A program made the translations under genes and the position numbers. A stretch of DNA of 64,000 nt from Taxillus chinensis (Eukaryota > Streptophyta > Magnoliopsida > Santalales > Loranthaceae). This document shows, in pieces, positions 1 through 12,711 of this stretch. Below the pieces are notes generated by a model. That model was not told the DNA's origin, ran no database searches, and worked only from the letters and a program-made list of their open reading frames with translations. Position 1 is the first letter of the stretch, and the number at the start of each line of letters is the position of its first letter. Location of the stretch: NCBI GenBank assembly GCA_023512835.1, contig CM042092.1:3001293-3065292 (forward strand), given 5' to 3'.

Positions 1-1110
1 TTTAGTAGCATTTGGAATATACTCTCTTGAATGAGCTTGTTGAGTAATGCTTCTTAAGTAGGCCCTTTTAGAGTACCTTGGGAATAAGCCCTTCTTTTGT
101 TGAGTTGCATTTCGAATAACCTTTGTTGAATGAGCTTTTGGACTTAAACTTCAAGAGTCCTTCCCAATAAGGCTTTTGAACTTAGGCTTTCAGAGTCCTT
201 TTGAAGTCTTTTAAATAAGGCATTCAGCCAGAGCTTTGCAAGTAAGGCTTTTGGACTTAGCCTTCTGAATCTCGAACTTCGTCTGAGAACTTTAGGGATT
301 ATTTGGTATGATGATATCATTTATGAAAATATGATTGTTTTTAACAGAGCTTACTGTTTTGAACTCAAAAATCCTATGAACTTTAAGTCTAATGGTTTTA
401 GCTCAAAACCCTCTAGTTTTTAAAGTCTTGTTTCACTGCTCGACCTCTCATTCAAACCTCTTTTGCTGATTAGCATTCAGAATAAAAGCCCAGCCTTCTG
501 AATTTCTTTTGAGTAAGGCTTTTGGACTTAGCCTTCTGAATCTCGAACTCCGTCTAAGAACTTTAGGTTATTTGGTATGATGATATTATTTATAAAAACA
601 TGATTATTTTTAAAAACAGTGAGCTTGATGAATTTAAAACTATTTATGAGTAATGGAAATTTATCTGAACCTATAGCTTTTAAAAACAATTCTGCTTTTA
701 AAAATAAAACAGGTTCACTAAACAGGCCATTAAGTTCTTCTGATTTCTGCCTTTGTCATCTTTCTGTTTCCTTGAAAGTCTTCTGTTTTGAGGCCTTGCT
801 GTTGTTTCTGAGCGTATTGTTTTGAACTCAAAAACCCTATGAACTTAGTCTGATGGTAAAGTATTATTTCACCTTTAGACCCCTCATTCAGAGCTCTTTT
901 GCTGATTAGCATTCAGAATAAAAGCCCAGCCTTCTGAATTTCTTCTGAGCAAGGCTTCCTGAGGAGAGATGTCTTCTTAACCTTCTAAATAACTCCTCCC
1001 AAGTGAGGCTATCTGACTTGTTGACTTTGCTCTTATTAACCCATTTCCAAATCAGCTTGAAGACCTTCCCTTTGAAGCTTGCTTAATAAAAGACTTTCTA
1101 AGTCTAATGT
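1..1110. repeat. Degenerate tandem repeat upstream of KAPP exons
   Basis: The segment is built from diverged copies of a phrase like aaggcttttggacttagcc. A block at about 241-345 recurs at about 512-614 (offset 271). A second block at about 464-520 recurs at about 900-955 (offset 436), and a piece at 361 recurs at 834. Further looser copies of the cttttggactta/gccttctgaa phrase lie at 1-240 and 940-1110. No reading frame survives across it. It probably sits in an intron or the 5' flank of the KAPP gene that starts showing exons at 1804. Confidence 0.7.
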
Positions 1111-1803
1111 TCATCATCTTCAACCTTAGAAAGCTCTTCTTCTTGAACAAATGTTGAGAACATCTATAACTTAAACAAAGGTGAAATTTATATATATACA
1201 TATATATGTCAAGTCTTTTTTACATGAGAAGTTCTCTCCAACAATTTTTACAGCTCACAAGGTCTAGTTGGATCTATGTCCATTGATTTTATTCATGTCA
1301 AAGAGGTTTTATTTTGTTTCCTCGATAAATATCAATTTGAAATAGCAAGAATACATAATTGCTGAAGCTCCAGAAAGCCGACACTAGTGTTTCTGTACTA
1401 CTTGTGTGTCAATTTGGAACTTAATGGCCCAGCTGATTTTAATACTGGGAGGAACAGGAAAATGTAACTCTATGTTTGATTGTTTAATGCTATCCTCCTT
1501 TCTTGGAGAGATCTGGCAGTACTCCTTTGCCGTGAAATGAGTTTCAGTTCTTTATTTTGGGACCTGCCACTATCGGTGAGCACTAGCCACAATCCACTCA
1601 GTTTTTAATGGATTGAGTTTTAAATTGCACACCTATATATTTTGATTTCCAAGCACTCTCTACTTTAAGGGGATGGGGTGAGGGCTAGGGGTTTGGGAAG
1701 TAGCATAGTAATTTGCTGATACATTTTTATTTTATTTTTTATATATAATATTGTCTACATTTTTATCAGATTGTTAGTACTGATTAGTAACTTGGTTCAC
1801 CAG

Positions 1804-3922
1804 AATACTGCCTGAGGTGGTTGCTACAATCCTCTCAGATTCACAAAGAAGGGAAAAGGTTTTATTGCGATTTGATGCTTCAGATGTTCTTAGGGATGCA
1901 TTTTTCCAAACGGAAGCATGCCTAGATCACCATTATGAGGTATTCCACCACATGGACCACATCACTCCACCCCTCTTACTCCCTCCCACTCCTTTACAAA
2001 AAAATTCTCCTTCATGTTTTCTATTGGCATTGAGTATTATTATTTAAAATGTTTGATTGAATGCAGAATGCGTGAAACATAATGTGTATCAAGTATTGTC
2101 AGTCCTGGATACATCTTTTCAATATTAAAAAACTGTGAACAGGGATATTTCACCTCTCTTTCTCTTTCTCTCTTTCTCTTTCTAGAATGTCGTGTTTTAT
2201 ATTATTGGTATGGTCTATATTTCATGATAATAAATTCTTCTTTCAGGGCTGTACAGCAACAGTGCTTCTGGTTTGGGTTGATGGACAGAAAAATTTATTT
2301 GCACAATGTGCAAATGTTGGAGACTCAGCTTGTGTTTTTGAGTGTGTACTATTGCTTCCCTTCTTTCCTTCAGAGTTTAATTATGCTGATCCATTGTTAG
2401 ATTTCTTAAAATGACATCATTATTCTTTTCGTTTAATCCAATAAGATTCTTCATAATTTAATAACCCCTTTCCCATTTTCTTCTTCCTTTTGATCAAGCA
2501 GGAAGTTTTGTGTAGCTCACTGTGATACAGAATGTTTCTCAATTATTGTTGGCTTGAGCAATTTGAGTTGCTAAATGCCATTATTGTTTATGATCCAAAC
2601 ATGGTTTTCCCTAGTATGCAAATGAGGCGAAGAAAAGTATTTGGCTTTTATTTGTCCAATGTTTTAATAAAATAATTATGAAATTATTGAAGTTCTAGAA
2701 TCTAATAACTGTCATGGTTATTTGCGCTATTCTTTTAGCTTTTTATGTTTCCCATTGTGGTTTAATTGCGTCCCAGGCACTATATGGCTATTTTTTGTTG
2801 GGATATTGTGAGTATAATTTTTCGTTAACAAATCTTTGTTGACATTGCTGCTCGTTGTGTAATCTCCTTGTACCAGTATTAATGGGAAACAGATTAGGAT
2901 GACAGAAGACCATAGGATAAGTAGTCATTCTGAACGACTCCGCATCAATGAAACTGGAGAACCACTGAAAGATGGAGAACAACGGCTTTGCGGTAATAAC
3001 AAAATTAATTTTTATAATTTGTCAATAGCATTCTAGATGTTCACAGTTGCTCACTCTTGTGAATTTCCTATTGGCTTTAGGTATAAATCTTGGTCGAATG
3101 CTTGGAGACAAATTTTTGAAACAACAGGATTCTCGCTTTAGTTCAGAGCCTTATATAAGTCAAGTCGTGCATATAGATCAAGCAAGCAGGGCCTTCGCAC
3201 TGTTAGCAAGGTGATATATATACATCCAGTTACCCTTTACCAATTAATGTGCTTCATTTTTGGCAATACTAGTGCTTGCAATTCTCTCTCTCTCTCTCTC
3301 TCTTCCCCTGTGGTTGCATGTCCAAAAGGCTCTTCCTACCTTCAACAATTTCATCAAAGAAATCGTCTTAGCTGTCCGTCCATCCATAGCCTAAGTCTGA
3401 GATCTCAATTCCCTTGTTTTTGTTACAATTTGAGAAATAAAAAGTGCTGAACATGCTTTGATATTATGAAAAATACAGTGATGGCTTCTGGGATGTTGTT
3501 AGCTTCAAGAAGGCAGTTCAGCTTGTTCTTCAGGTATCCTCATATATGCTTAGTACATTGTTTTCTCTCTGTGTGTGTGTCACTTGGTGCTGTGTCTCAG
3601 ATATATGGCGGTGAATCCATTTCATGTTTTATAAAAATTAAATGGAATCTATTGTCACGCCTAGTTTCGTTTTTCCATGTAATATATATTCTTCCATGGT
3701 AAATGAAACTCCCAACCCATGTTATCCTTACTGGAATTTTGATTTTCTTAATCTGCGCAGATGAAGGAGAAATGTGGGGCTCGTGATGAAGGTACAGAAG
3801 AGAAGATTGCTAATTTTCTGTTATCTGAGGCTAGAACACTTCGAACGAAAGATAACACCTCTATATTATTCATTGAATTCGGGACCCCCACGGGCATATC
3901 TTCTTGTATATTTGATGCTTAA
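1804..3922 (+). CDS. KAPP: Kinase-associated protein phosphatase (KAPP), C-terminal PP2C half, 5' partial
   Basis: Six exons join in one frame: 1804-1939, 2247-2341, 2877-2992, 3081-3210, 3479-3533 and 3761-3922 (TAA), all with GT-AG introns, giving 230 residues. They cover the second half of a PP2C phosphatase domain: the GCTATVLLVW strand, the NVGDSAC motif, MTEDHR, GINLGRMLGDK, the metal-site motif SDGFWDVVS and the terminal TKDNTS. The wording matches plant KAPP, a type 2C Ser/Thr phosphatase that binds phosphorylated receptor-like kinases through an FHA domain at the plasma membrane and dampens their signalling. The first exon shown opens in phase after an AG at 1802-1803, so it is internal. 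The exons for the membrane anchor, the FHA domain and the first PP2C metal motif (DGHGG) are not visible in 1-1803. They may lie outside the window beyond a long, repeat-filled intron, or the copy may be truncated. The exons shown have no stop or frameshift. Confidence 0.87.
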
Positions 3923-5047
3923 GATAAAGTGAGAAAAGTGTGTAGTCTTGCAATTTTTAATCAAATTTGAAAACCATGTGCCATTTTCTCATTGGGCTCT
4001 CAGCCCAAGTTTGCCAGTAATATAGGTGAGGGTAATCAACAAGACCATTATAGATTGTTCTTCTTGTTGCCAGATTAGGAGTTTGAGTTCCGTTTCGCAT
4101 GCGTTTGTTGCTGAAAAAGTGAAAATTTGCTGACGTAAATGGGAGAATTCGAATCGGAGCTATTGATTAGATTAATGCGCATGCATCATAAATAACCCAG
4201 GGGAAAAGGAATGGGTAAAGCTATTGATTAGCTATAATTGATTGGCTCTCTTTAGTTAATTGCTTCAATGTAGCATTTTTTAATTATAATTTTAAATGTT
4301 AATTTATTAGTTAAAAATTTTAATAATTTTTTTTTACATAGAGTAATATTAGTTATAAATTATATTTGATTTGTATTTTAACTATAAATTTTATTAAAAT
4401 TACAACTTTGAAGAAGTATTGATGAGCTGATTAAATTTCACTAATTGGTACTTTAAATTTTGAAAATAAAATTTATAATTATAATTTATGATTAATATTA
4501 TTTTAGGTAAATAAATTTATTAAAATTTTTAGCTAGTCCACTCAAATGGTAATGACTAAAAAGATAAAACTAGATGAGTTTGGTTGTGAGAGTATAGCGG
4601 TTAAAGCTGAAAATTTATTTAAATTTAAATAATTTTATTGTTATAGTTAATTAAATTTAGTTATAACTTTTGTTATAGTTACAAAAAAAGAAAAAAGAAT
4701 GTTTAATCATCATGGATAAAAAAATTCATAGGATTGGATGAAGTATTTATTTATTTATTTTAAGAATTTTTTTTCCTTCAACCTAAATACGAGTAGTGAA
4801 TTGTACGTACTCATTTCCTTCTCTTTATCAATGGATTAATATTATTTTTTTAAAATCATTCAAATCCAACAGAGAACCTAATTGCAAAAACATTTTAAAA
4901 TTTTATTTTTAATAAAATTATATTTAGTGGGAGAAAAAAAAAGAGTTGATTTAAAAAAAAATTGGGAGAACAAAACCGTGCCGCAATACCCTGAAGCAGA
5001 AGCCGCCGCTCTGAAAGCCTAAAACCAATCCTTGGAAGAGCGCGACA
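3923..5047. other. AT-rich intergenic spacer KAPP to SPOUT gene
   Basis: The spacer holds the 3' UTR of KAPP and the promoter and 5' leader of the methyltransferase gene. From about 4250 to 4950 it is very AT-rich, with long A and T runs. I see no coding sequence and no confident TATA box. Confidence 0.5.
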
Positions 5048-5567
5048 ATGGCGAAGAAGAGGAAGAGGGTCGAGCCAGCAGCAGAAGCAGAAGCAGTAGG
5101 AGAGAAAGCAGAACCAAAGCTAGGTCTGCTTAATGGCGACTCCGAGAAGATGAAGACGAAGAAGAAAAGTAAGAAGGAGAAGAAGGTAGAGAAAGAGACG
5201 GACAAAGAAGCAGCAGAGATTGCTACCGTCAGCATCGCTGTCCCTGCCTCCATCGTCGACAACGCTCAATCTCTCGAACTCGCCACTAGGGTCTCTCTCT
5301 CTCTCTCTCTCTCTCCCACAATTTTGTGCATTTTTGATTCTATTATGTTTGTTTTTATGAACCCGGGACTTTATAATGCAAGACCTGTGCTCATCCGTTA
5401 TTTGAAACCAACCAAGCTAAAGGGAACCACTTGTTGGTACCAAATTGCAAGCATTTTCGTTTCCATTGCCATTTGCCTAATATTGAAGTCTGTGTCCTTT
5501 ATTTCAGTTAGCAGGCCAGATTGCCCGCGCCGCAACCATTTATCTGATTGATGAGGTTTGACTTTGT

Positions 5568-5610
<43 letters not shown>

Positions 5611-8600
5611 ACACACACACACACACCTAGTCCCCTCAGTGAATCCAAAACCATTCACTTTTAAATTCTTAGTCGTGAAGCCACATAAATTGTAATTAAG
5701 TTTGACATCTCTAATTCAAAATAATATAATTAGTTGGATTTAGTTCACTGATAAGTTATTGCCATGATTGGGTGAAAGCGGAAGTTACTATTGTGAAAAA
5801 TAACTTACCATTTTCGATTTCAAATTACATTGCTATCTGGCTCACGGAGGTGAGCTATCATGCAGATTGTAGTGTTTGACAACAAGGCCACCTCACTGGA
5901 TGAGTCCAGTATGAATGCATCTGAAAATGCGGACGAGTATGAGAGCAGTGCAGCTTTTCTTACTAGGATATTACATTATCTGGAGACCCCCCAGTATTTG
6001 AGAAAAAGTCTCTTTCCAAAGCATAATAGCTTGAGATTTGTGGTGGGATTCTGATTTCTTATAGTTTATTTTTTCCTTTCTCTTTTCTTTCTAGATGGCA
6101 GGAACATTAAATGGCAAACGAACAGTAAATTATCTTCACTTTCCTTTGCAGGGTATGTTGCCTCCGCTTGATGCTCCTCACCATTTGCGAAAACATGAAT
6201 GGGCTCCATATCGAGAAGGTATGAATTGAATTCATCCCTATATATGCCCATTTCATTTTTATTTATTTTTTTTGCATTTTTTCTTCTTATTTATAGTCAT
6301 GGCAAGTTTCCTTTAGGCTAATCCTTATATTTTTCTTATTATTACTGTTTTTTTAATTTAATGTTTATTTTGAGTTTGGGAAATTATGAGATGTACTTTG
6401 ATATAATTACTAAGAGGAATCTGCATAGATAAAATAGGAACATTAAAAAGAAGAAGTCATGTTTCTAGTTTTGAATAAATGCATAAGAACATCCACTGCG
6501 GCCTCTCTCTCTAAAATTAACCCTTCAAAATAATTAAAAGTATCATTTTTTTATTTTAATTGCCTACTTTTTTAAACCTCACTTTTTAATCTCTCCACGT
6601 TAATCCTTTATTAATTAAAATATTATTTTTTAAATTTAAAAGTAAATATAATAAGAAAATATAAGTTTTTAATAAATAAATAGTGAATACTGTTAGGTTA
6701 AATTTAGAGAGTTACTGTTTATTTTGTTAAAATTTTGATTACAATAGATAATCTGAAAAGTATTGTTAGACATTTTTATTAAATTGACTTTTAAACTAAC
6801 AAAAAATGGATATGGAGGGTCTGCATGGATGCTCTAATTGAATAACAAGGCAAAGCAAATTCTATATTGTTTCTATTATTTTTTTTATCACAGATTTTCT
6901 GTGTTAATAAGATCATTGAAAGGCTGAATTAGAAACTTCAATATATTTAGAACTTAAGGTTTGCATGTTGCACCTCCTTTTACTGTCTATTTTCGCACTC
7001 ATGTTTTATATGCTGCTGTGTAATTTCTATGTAATGATGTTTGAGCAGAAGTTTTTTCTTTAAATTTTAATGCCTCTAATTTAAATATCAGTTTTTACCA
7101 CATAAATTTGTAGTTGTAAAGGATTCCTTTTCTATCTCTCTTCTTTTGGTTGTAGTCTGGTTTTTCATTTCTCACAATACATGCAGGAGTCACGATAAAA
7201 GGAACAGCCCTGAATTCCTTAGGAACACTTGTTGATGTGGGTCTGCATAAGGTATGCTCACATTATGATTAGATTTTGCTTCGATAATGGCTAATAGTTT
7301 CCCTTTTGATAATATTTTCCCCTCCTTTTCCTTTTCAAATTTTCTCTCTTCTCTCTCTCTCTCTCTCTCTCCCTCCCCCCCCCCCACCCGAATTTGTTGA
7401 TACATAGTGTTGATGAAATAGAAATTACAAAATGATTTTTCTCTCTCTTGATCTTTGGTGTTCCCATTATGTATAAAATCCTAAGTTGCAAGTAGTAACT
7501 GATTTTTATGTATTTTCTGTTTTCTCTCTGATTTTAACTGATGTATAGAATTCTATTTTGTAAGTAGTAACTGATTACAAAATGAGTTTTCTCTCTCTAG
7601 ATCTTTTTCAATTTAAGGAAAATACAAGCACACAGGGAAGGGGACATGGGCAGAATTAGGATAATTACCTGGGAAAGTTTTAAGGGTAAACCTTGGCATA
7701 ACAGTAGAGTTGCAGCCTTATGACATGAAAGCCACAAGTTCGGGTCACAGAAAAAGCCTATTGCTAAAAATGTAAGGGAATACTGTAAAATTGGCTCAAA
7801 TGTGATCTGACTCCTTCTCGGACCCTGCACATACCGGAAGCTTCATGCACTGTGTTTGTCCTTTTACCTGGGGGAAATTTCAAAACTGTTCTCACGATTA
7901 AGGGGGTTAAGACTTAAGATCCTTTCAAAACACAAGTAAAAATTGCTTGGGAAGGTCTAGATATTGAAGCTGTATCCATATCCAGTTCTGTCCAGAAATC
8001 AACATCCTCTTTTGCTGGTAACTCGTCTAATCCCAGATTTTAAAAGATTTATTGATTTTATGATTTTCATGCCAATAAGCCAAACCCATTAACAAGATGA
8101 CAGTCTACACCTAGCCCATGGAGTAGTTCGTCTCTCATTTTGAGTCTGGATAATCATTGAGAAATGTGGTTGCTTATAGATGCATTACTAAATTGTGCAG
8201 AATGTTGTTATTGATCAAGCATCTGAACCTGGGAAAAGAGTGACTGTCGCCATGGGAACCAGCCGCAATTTAGACGCTGGTGATGAATTTTGTTCCTCAC
8301 TAAAAATATGAAATTGCGTTAAACATTGACAAAAAATTTGGAGATATCATATGGTAAAAACTTATCTGTTTATGCTAAGCAATTATGAAGAGATGGATTG
8401 GCTACATTGGATTTTATTTAATTTTCGACGAAAGAGCTTTATGCGAAGGATATCCTTGGAATTTCCATCTTCCTCTTCTTTCTAGGTCATGGCAAAGCTT
8501 TCCTGAAGGCCCTCGATTTTTGGTGATCAGGCTTGGAGTCAGACCTGAAGGAAGAAGGTCAAGATTAGCAAAAATTTCTTGTGCATGCGTGGTTTCTTTT

Positions 8601-10203
8601 GGGTGTTTAGTCAGTGTAGAACAGAACTGAACTGAAGAATGGTTGAGTGTGGAAGTAAATATTATACCTTAGGTTTGTTTGATAGTGAGCCATTGAAAAT
8701 ACACTGCATTTTTAACGACTGGAAACTTGTTTAAATCCTTTTTATGTCTACAAGGGTGATTTACGGAATCCATGGTGTTAATAATGTATTATATGCATTC
8801 TTTTATATATATATATATAACCAGGATTATTATATGCATAACTGCGCTCTTTTGAATCACAGCAAAGCAAATTTGTATTAATGAAGTTGTGTGGATTGAT
8901 ATTCTGTGTAGATCTATTGCATGCGGTTGTCTCATCCTCGAAACCTAGGGAAGAATTGGGAATGTATTGGGGATATAGAGTGCGATATGCTTCTAACATC
9001 AGTTCTGTATTTAGTAACTGCCCATACAAGGTATGCATATTTTTTGCCCTTTACCCTCAGCAAATTCTATGGGCGTCTTTTAAAATAATGTACTATATGC
9101 CTTTCTGATGATCATTTTATTAGAGGTTTTCCTCATTCACCTTTTGTTTTATATAATGCCCAGGGTGGCTATGATCATTTGATTGGTACCTCAGAGCATG
9201 GTGCAGCTGTTAACTCCTCAGAATTGACTCTACCTAGTTTCAGGTATATGTATCTGATGCATGTGATATTCTGAGAAAGGAACATTGAATTTGCGTTTCA
9301 ACTTTTTCTGTGTAGAATTTCTTCTCTGCATGTTATAACTGGTTGGTTCTGTAGAACTACACTTGCTTGTCTTGTCCCAAATATTATGAGGTCATTCGCT
9401 TTTAAGATAGAGATAGCATTTGAAGGAAGAGTTACTTTATATATATATAGGGAATTGGTTATTATTTTGCCAGGAGCCAATGTACGAACTATGGAACAAT
9501 AGCCTTATATGTCTGCCTATTTGACTGTGTACTGTATAATTTGACAGGCATCTATTGATTGCTTTTGGTGGACTGGCTGGGCTAGAAGAGTGCTTGGAAG
9601 ATGACAGTAATTTACAGGTCTGAAAAGTTACATTTATATATTGAACTCGTAATATGACATTTAGTCATTTAAAGCTATGAAGCTGTCATTTAAAACAAAC
9701 TAGTGTATCCATCACAGCTGTGGTTAGAATCAATTCTATCATTGCACTTGATTAATCAATCAATGTTTTGTCCGTTTCATTCTTCTCTCATACTTAATCC
9801 TCATGGGCTTGTTTCTGATGACTTGCGTATGCTTGCGTGGTTTGCAATTTGCATACTATTCTATGCAAAGCTGTTCACTGCACGGCCAAAGGCATAATAA
9901 TAATGAGAATTCTGCTTGGTAGTTGAGGTTTTATTGGCTGATTTTGTTTCCCAGGGAAAAGGTGTGCACGATGTGTTCGATTTATACCTGAATACATGCC
10001 CTCACCAAGGGAGTCGCACAATTCGAACAGAGGTACTCTTCACTCCATTCGCACTTATCTATTTCCCTATTTAAGATCCAAAATACAAGTTTCTGGTTGA
10101 GTCTAATTTGCATGCTTACTGACAGGAAGCAATTTTTATTTGCCTTCAATATTTTAAAGAGCCAATTAACCGGGCGGTGAAGAGGTTTGAGCATCCACGT
10201 TAG
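5048..10203 (+). CDS. SPOUT-class RNA methyltransferase, C9orf114/SPOUT1 family
   Basis: Eleven exons join in frame to 367 residues: 5048-5290, 5508-5555, 5866-6042, 6152-6218, 7187-7251, 8201-8279, 8912-9030, 9164-9243, 9548-9617, 9955-10032 and 10126-10203 (TAG). The first ~55 residues are Lys/Glu-rich (KKRKR, KKKSKKEKK), as in nucleolar proteins. The family core follows: LAGQIARAATIY, the ETPQYLRKSLFP block, GMLPPLDAPHHLRKHEW, REGVTI, MYWGYRVRYAS, the HLLIAFGGLAGLE knot strand and NTCPHQGSRTIRTEEA near the end. Proteins of this family (yeast YGR283C/YMR310C, human SPOUT1/CENP-32) are trefoil-knot methyltransferases acting on ribosomal RNA; the exact target here is inferred. The ATG at 5048 has a purine at -3 and is the first in frame after the leader. 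Length is normal for the family and nothing is broken. A few residues after RAVKR (FEHPR) extend the usual C-terminus. Confidence 0.93.
5292..5315 (+). repeat. (CT)n microsatellite at splice donor
   Basis: A run of CT dinucleotides begins directly at the GT of intron 1 of the SPOUT gene (exon ends 5290), so the donor site itself is part of the repeat. Confidence 0.85.
5573..5626 (+). repeat. (TC)n-(AC)n compound microsatellite
   Basis: About 36 bases of TC are followed by about 18 bases of AC inside intron 2 of the SPOUT gene, 18 bp after the donor. Confidence 0.9.
7340..7386 (+). repeat. Pyrimidine microsatellite in intron 5
   Basis: A TCTC run followed by a C-run lies in intron 5 of the SPOUT gene. 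It is strand-biased polypyrimidine and non-coding; the short open frames that cross it are artefacts. Confidence 0.7.
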
Positions 10204-10647
10204 TCGATCTGATGTCGTTGAGCATAACAGAATATTGAGCCCCCCCCACCCCCCCGGGTAACTTCACAGGGTCATGCATCATCCGGCCAGTTGATGTTGT
10301 CATGGAAGGATACCGATGGGCTTGCGCCTAATTTATTGAGGTCCTCCGTTCCAATTCACAGAATATGGGGTTAATCATTTGAAGTTTTTGCTGCACTCAT
10401 TAGTATCGGTTTCCCTACTATTTAATTTCATCGATAAAGGTGAAACAATAAAATAGTAAAATACGTTGGACCAATTGTATTTTTATAATCGCCGTCTCCG
10501 TCTGTGTCCCTAACAGGAGACTGAAGCGATCTCTACTCCATATAATATTATTGAACTTCATCGATTGACCCATGCGCCAAAAAAATGTTTGCTTCCGAAC
10601 TTTTGTCGAAAGTCAATACACTTTCTCAAACTCTTCTCAAGAATCAT

Positions 10648-12711
10648 GTCTGGAGGTGTGTGTGTGTGTATATATATATATATATCGAAGTTGTATGTTT
10701 TTAAGTAAATAAAATAATGTAAATTTTCAAGTATTAATATTACATTAGTGAGATAAATAATACAAAAACTTCAAATTACATAATATAATATTACATAACA
10801 AGAAGTGATAATATCTACTTATCAAGTTATTCTAAATCAAGAACATCATTATTATGACCATGGTTCAAATTGATTTGGAAGCTATAAAAGGCATTTTTAA
10901 AAAAGTACTTGAAAGTTGTAAATGGTGAATAAATTTTAAAGTTAGTGAGAATCACAAATTTATTTTATTGGGTCGTGAGAGTTATTTTTGATGTGAGGTT
11001 GATGTAACTTTGTATTGACTAATGCAAAAGTTAAGATTGACCTTCTTTGGTCAATGTGGGGAGAGAGCAAGAGAGAGAAATCTTATTATATCTAATTATT
11101 GGTTATTGCGTTTTTAAGAGTGGGAAGACGTTTAACAAAGAGGGGCAAGAAGAAAGAAGCATCTGCAATTCAAAACCCTAAAAATCAAACCATTCTCAAT
11201 ATATCATTCTCTTACTTATCAGTTGTAGTTTATGTGATTAAAACCTGTACTATAAGGTAAAAATTTGAGGTTTTATACTATATATATATACATACATATT
11301 CATATATGTGTGATATCATATATGAATGTTTGCATAAGGGTGTACTTTACATGTACGGTTATGTTGTGCGTTACGGTGTAGTTTGTTCTATTTTGCACTC
11401 TCTTGCTCCGTCGTCGTTGTAGGACTTTGAAAGGGACTCTAGGGTTTGCATGGGGGCTTGTAGTTACATAGAAACTTATTGACGTGTTGGAATTCAATTC
11501 AAATGCTTTGTATTGTGCTGTGTATGGTGATTATATTGTGTTATAATGAGGTAGATGTGCAATATTAAACTGTCATCACGTGTATTTCATGTCTTGAGGA
11601 ATGCTTCTATTGTGTTTATAATAAATAACATATTAAATTGTGTTTGTTTTGTATAAGGTTCCTTAAATTGACGTTTGTGTGACTAGTAATGAGCTTGTAT
11701 GACTGAGGTTGAGCTAACATATACAATTGAGATTAAGGAGGCATGTGTGGCCTGCTTATGCCTTGTTTGAGCAGTGAGTTCTGCCCTATGAGATTGGGTG
11801 GTTAAAATGATGATTTTGATTTGCTTATGTGTTAATGACACAATACTAGCACTTGTTAACACTGACATATAGAGGTTAAAAACATAGAATGGACTGAGGA
11901 GATATTATCCCTACTAAATTATGGTTGCTCACCCCTCTTGTTATGTAATTATTTTTTTCATGCGCTTATCAGAGTTAAGTGGGACAACCAATGTGTGGAT
12001 CTAGACTGGAGGTTCCTTTTATTTTTTTAATGTTCCTATTTTATTCATCCATGTATTGATATTTGAATTGAAACTTATGTTACCCTAAGAGAGGAGGTAT
12101 TGTATAAGGCTTTGAGTTGTATAGAGTTTTTATGTTTGAATTTGTGAATTAAACTATGTGTCTTGTGTGAGCATGTATCACATAAGACACTACACTGACA
12201 TATGTATACATTAGACATGTAGTCCTATATACTAATCATAGTGGGGTGGTGTGGAGTTATAGATCACCTATTATATATTTGTACTCACCTTATATTGTTG
12301 TTATGTCTTTTTAGATCTTGATAGGAGGTAGTCACTGGTTTGCAGATGGGCAAACTAGATCCCTTTAACGAAGAGAATTTCCTATGTTTATTCTTTAGCT
12401 GAATAGTATTATGTAGTATTATTTCTTTCTTTCCGGACATGGGTCTATAGTTGTTGTATTAAGTTGACATATTTTCCTTGTCTTTGTATGAATTTGCTTT
12501 GACATCTAACATGAGATAAGTGGCATTTTATTTGGTTGCATGTCATTGGGAATGTACAGTAATAATCATGTTGTATGATTGTACAGGTGCAAGTAGGACA
12601 ACACCCGTTGCATGTCCCTTTCGGTGTTAATCACAAATTCTTTGCCTTCAAGTGCGAGAATAGATAGTCGTGTGCATGGTTCTAGATCTCCTAAAGTTGG
12701 GGCGTGACATT
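10648..12711 (+). mobile_element. Probable solo LTR, Ty3/Gypsy (Tekay/Del-like)
   Basis: The segment ends in GGGGCGTGACA, the typical 3' LTR end of Tekay/Del elements, and has no primer-binding site after it, so it looks like a solo LTR. The same family is present in inverted orientation at about 46.46-49.2 kb: the stretch around 11890-11940 (ggactgaggagatat...tgctcacccctc) matches the reverse complement of about 46870-46935, and the segment at 12590-12710 matches that of 46460-46600. The left end is uncertain. A TG start at 10648 preceded by ATGTC would pair with TTGTC after 12711 as a 5-bp target duplication with one mismatch. No coding capacity. It lies between the SPOUT and SNF2 genes. 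Confidence 0.55.

Noticed and set aside
5398..5658. Minus-strand frame rich in RERERE
   Set aside because: Translation of the (CT)n/(AC)n microsatellite in SPOUT intron 2.
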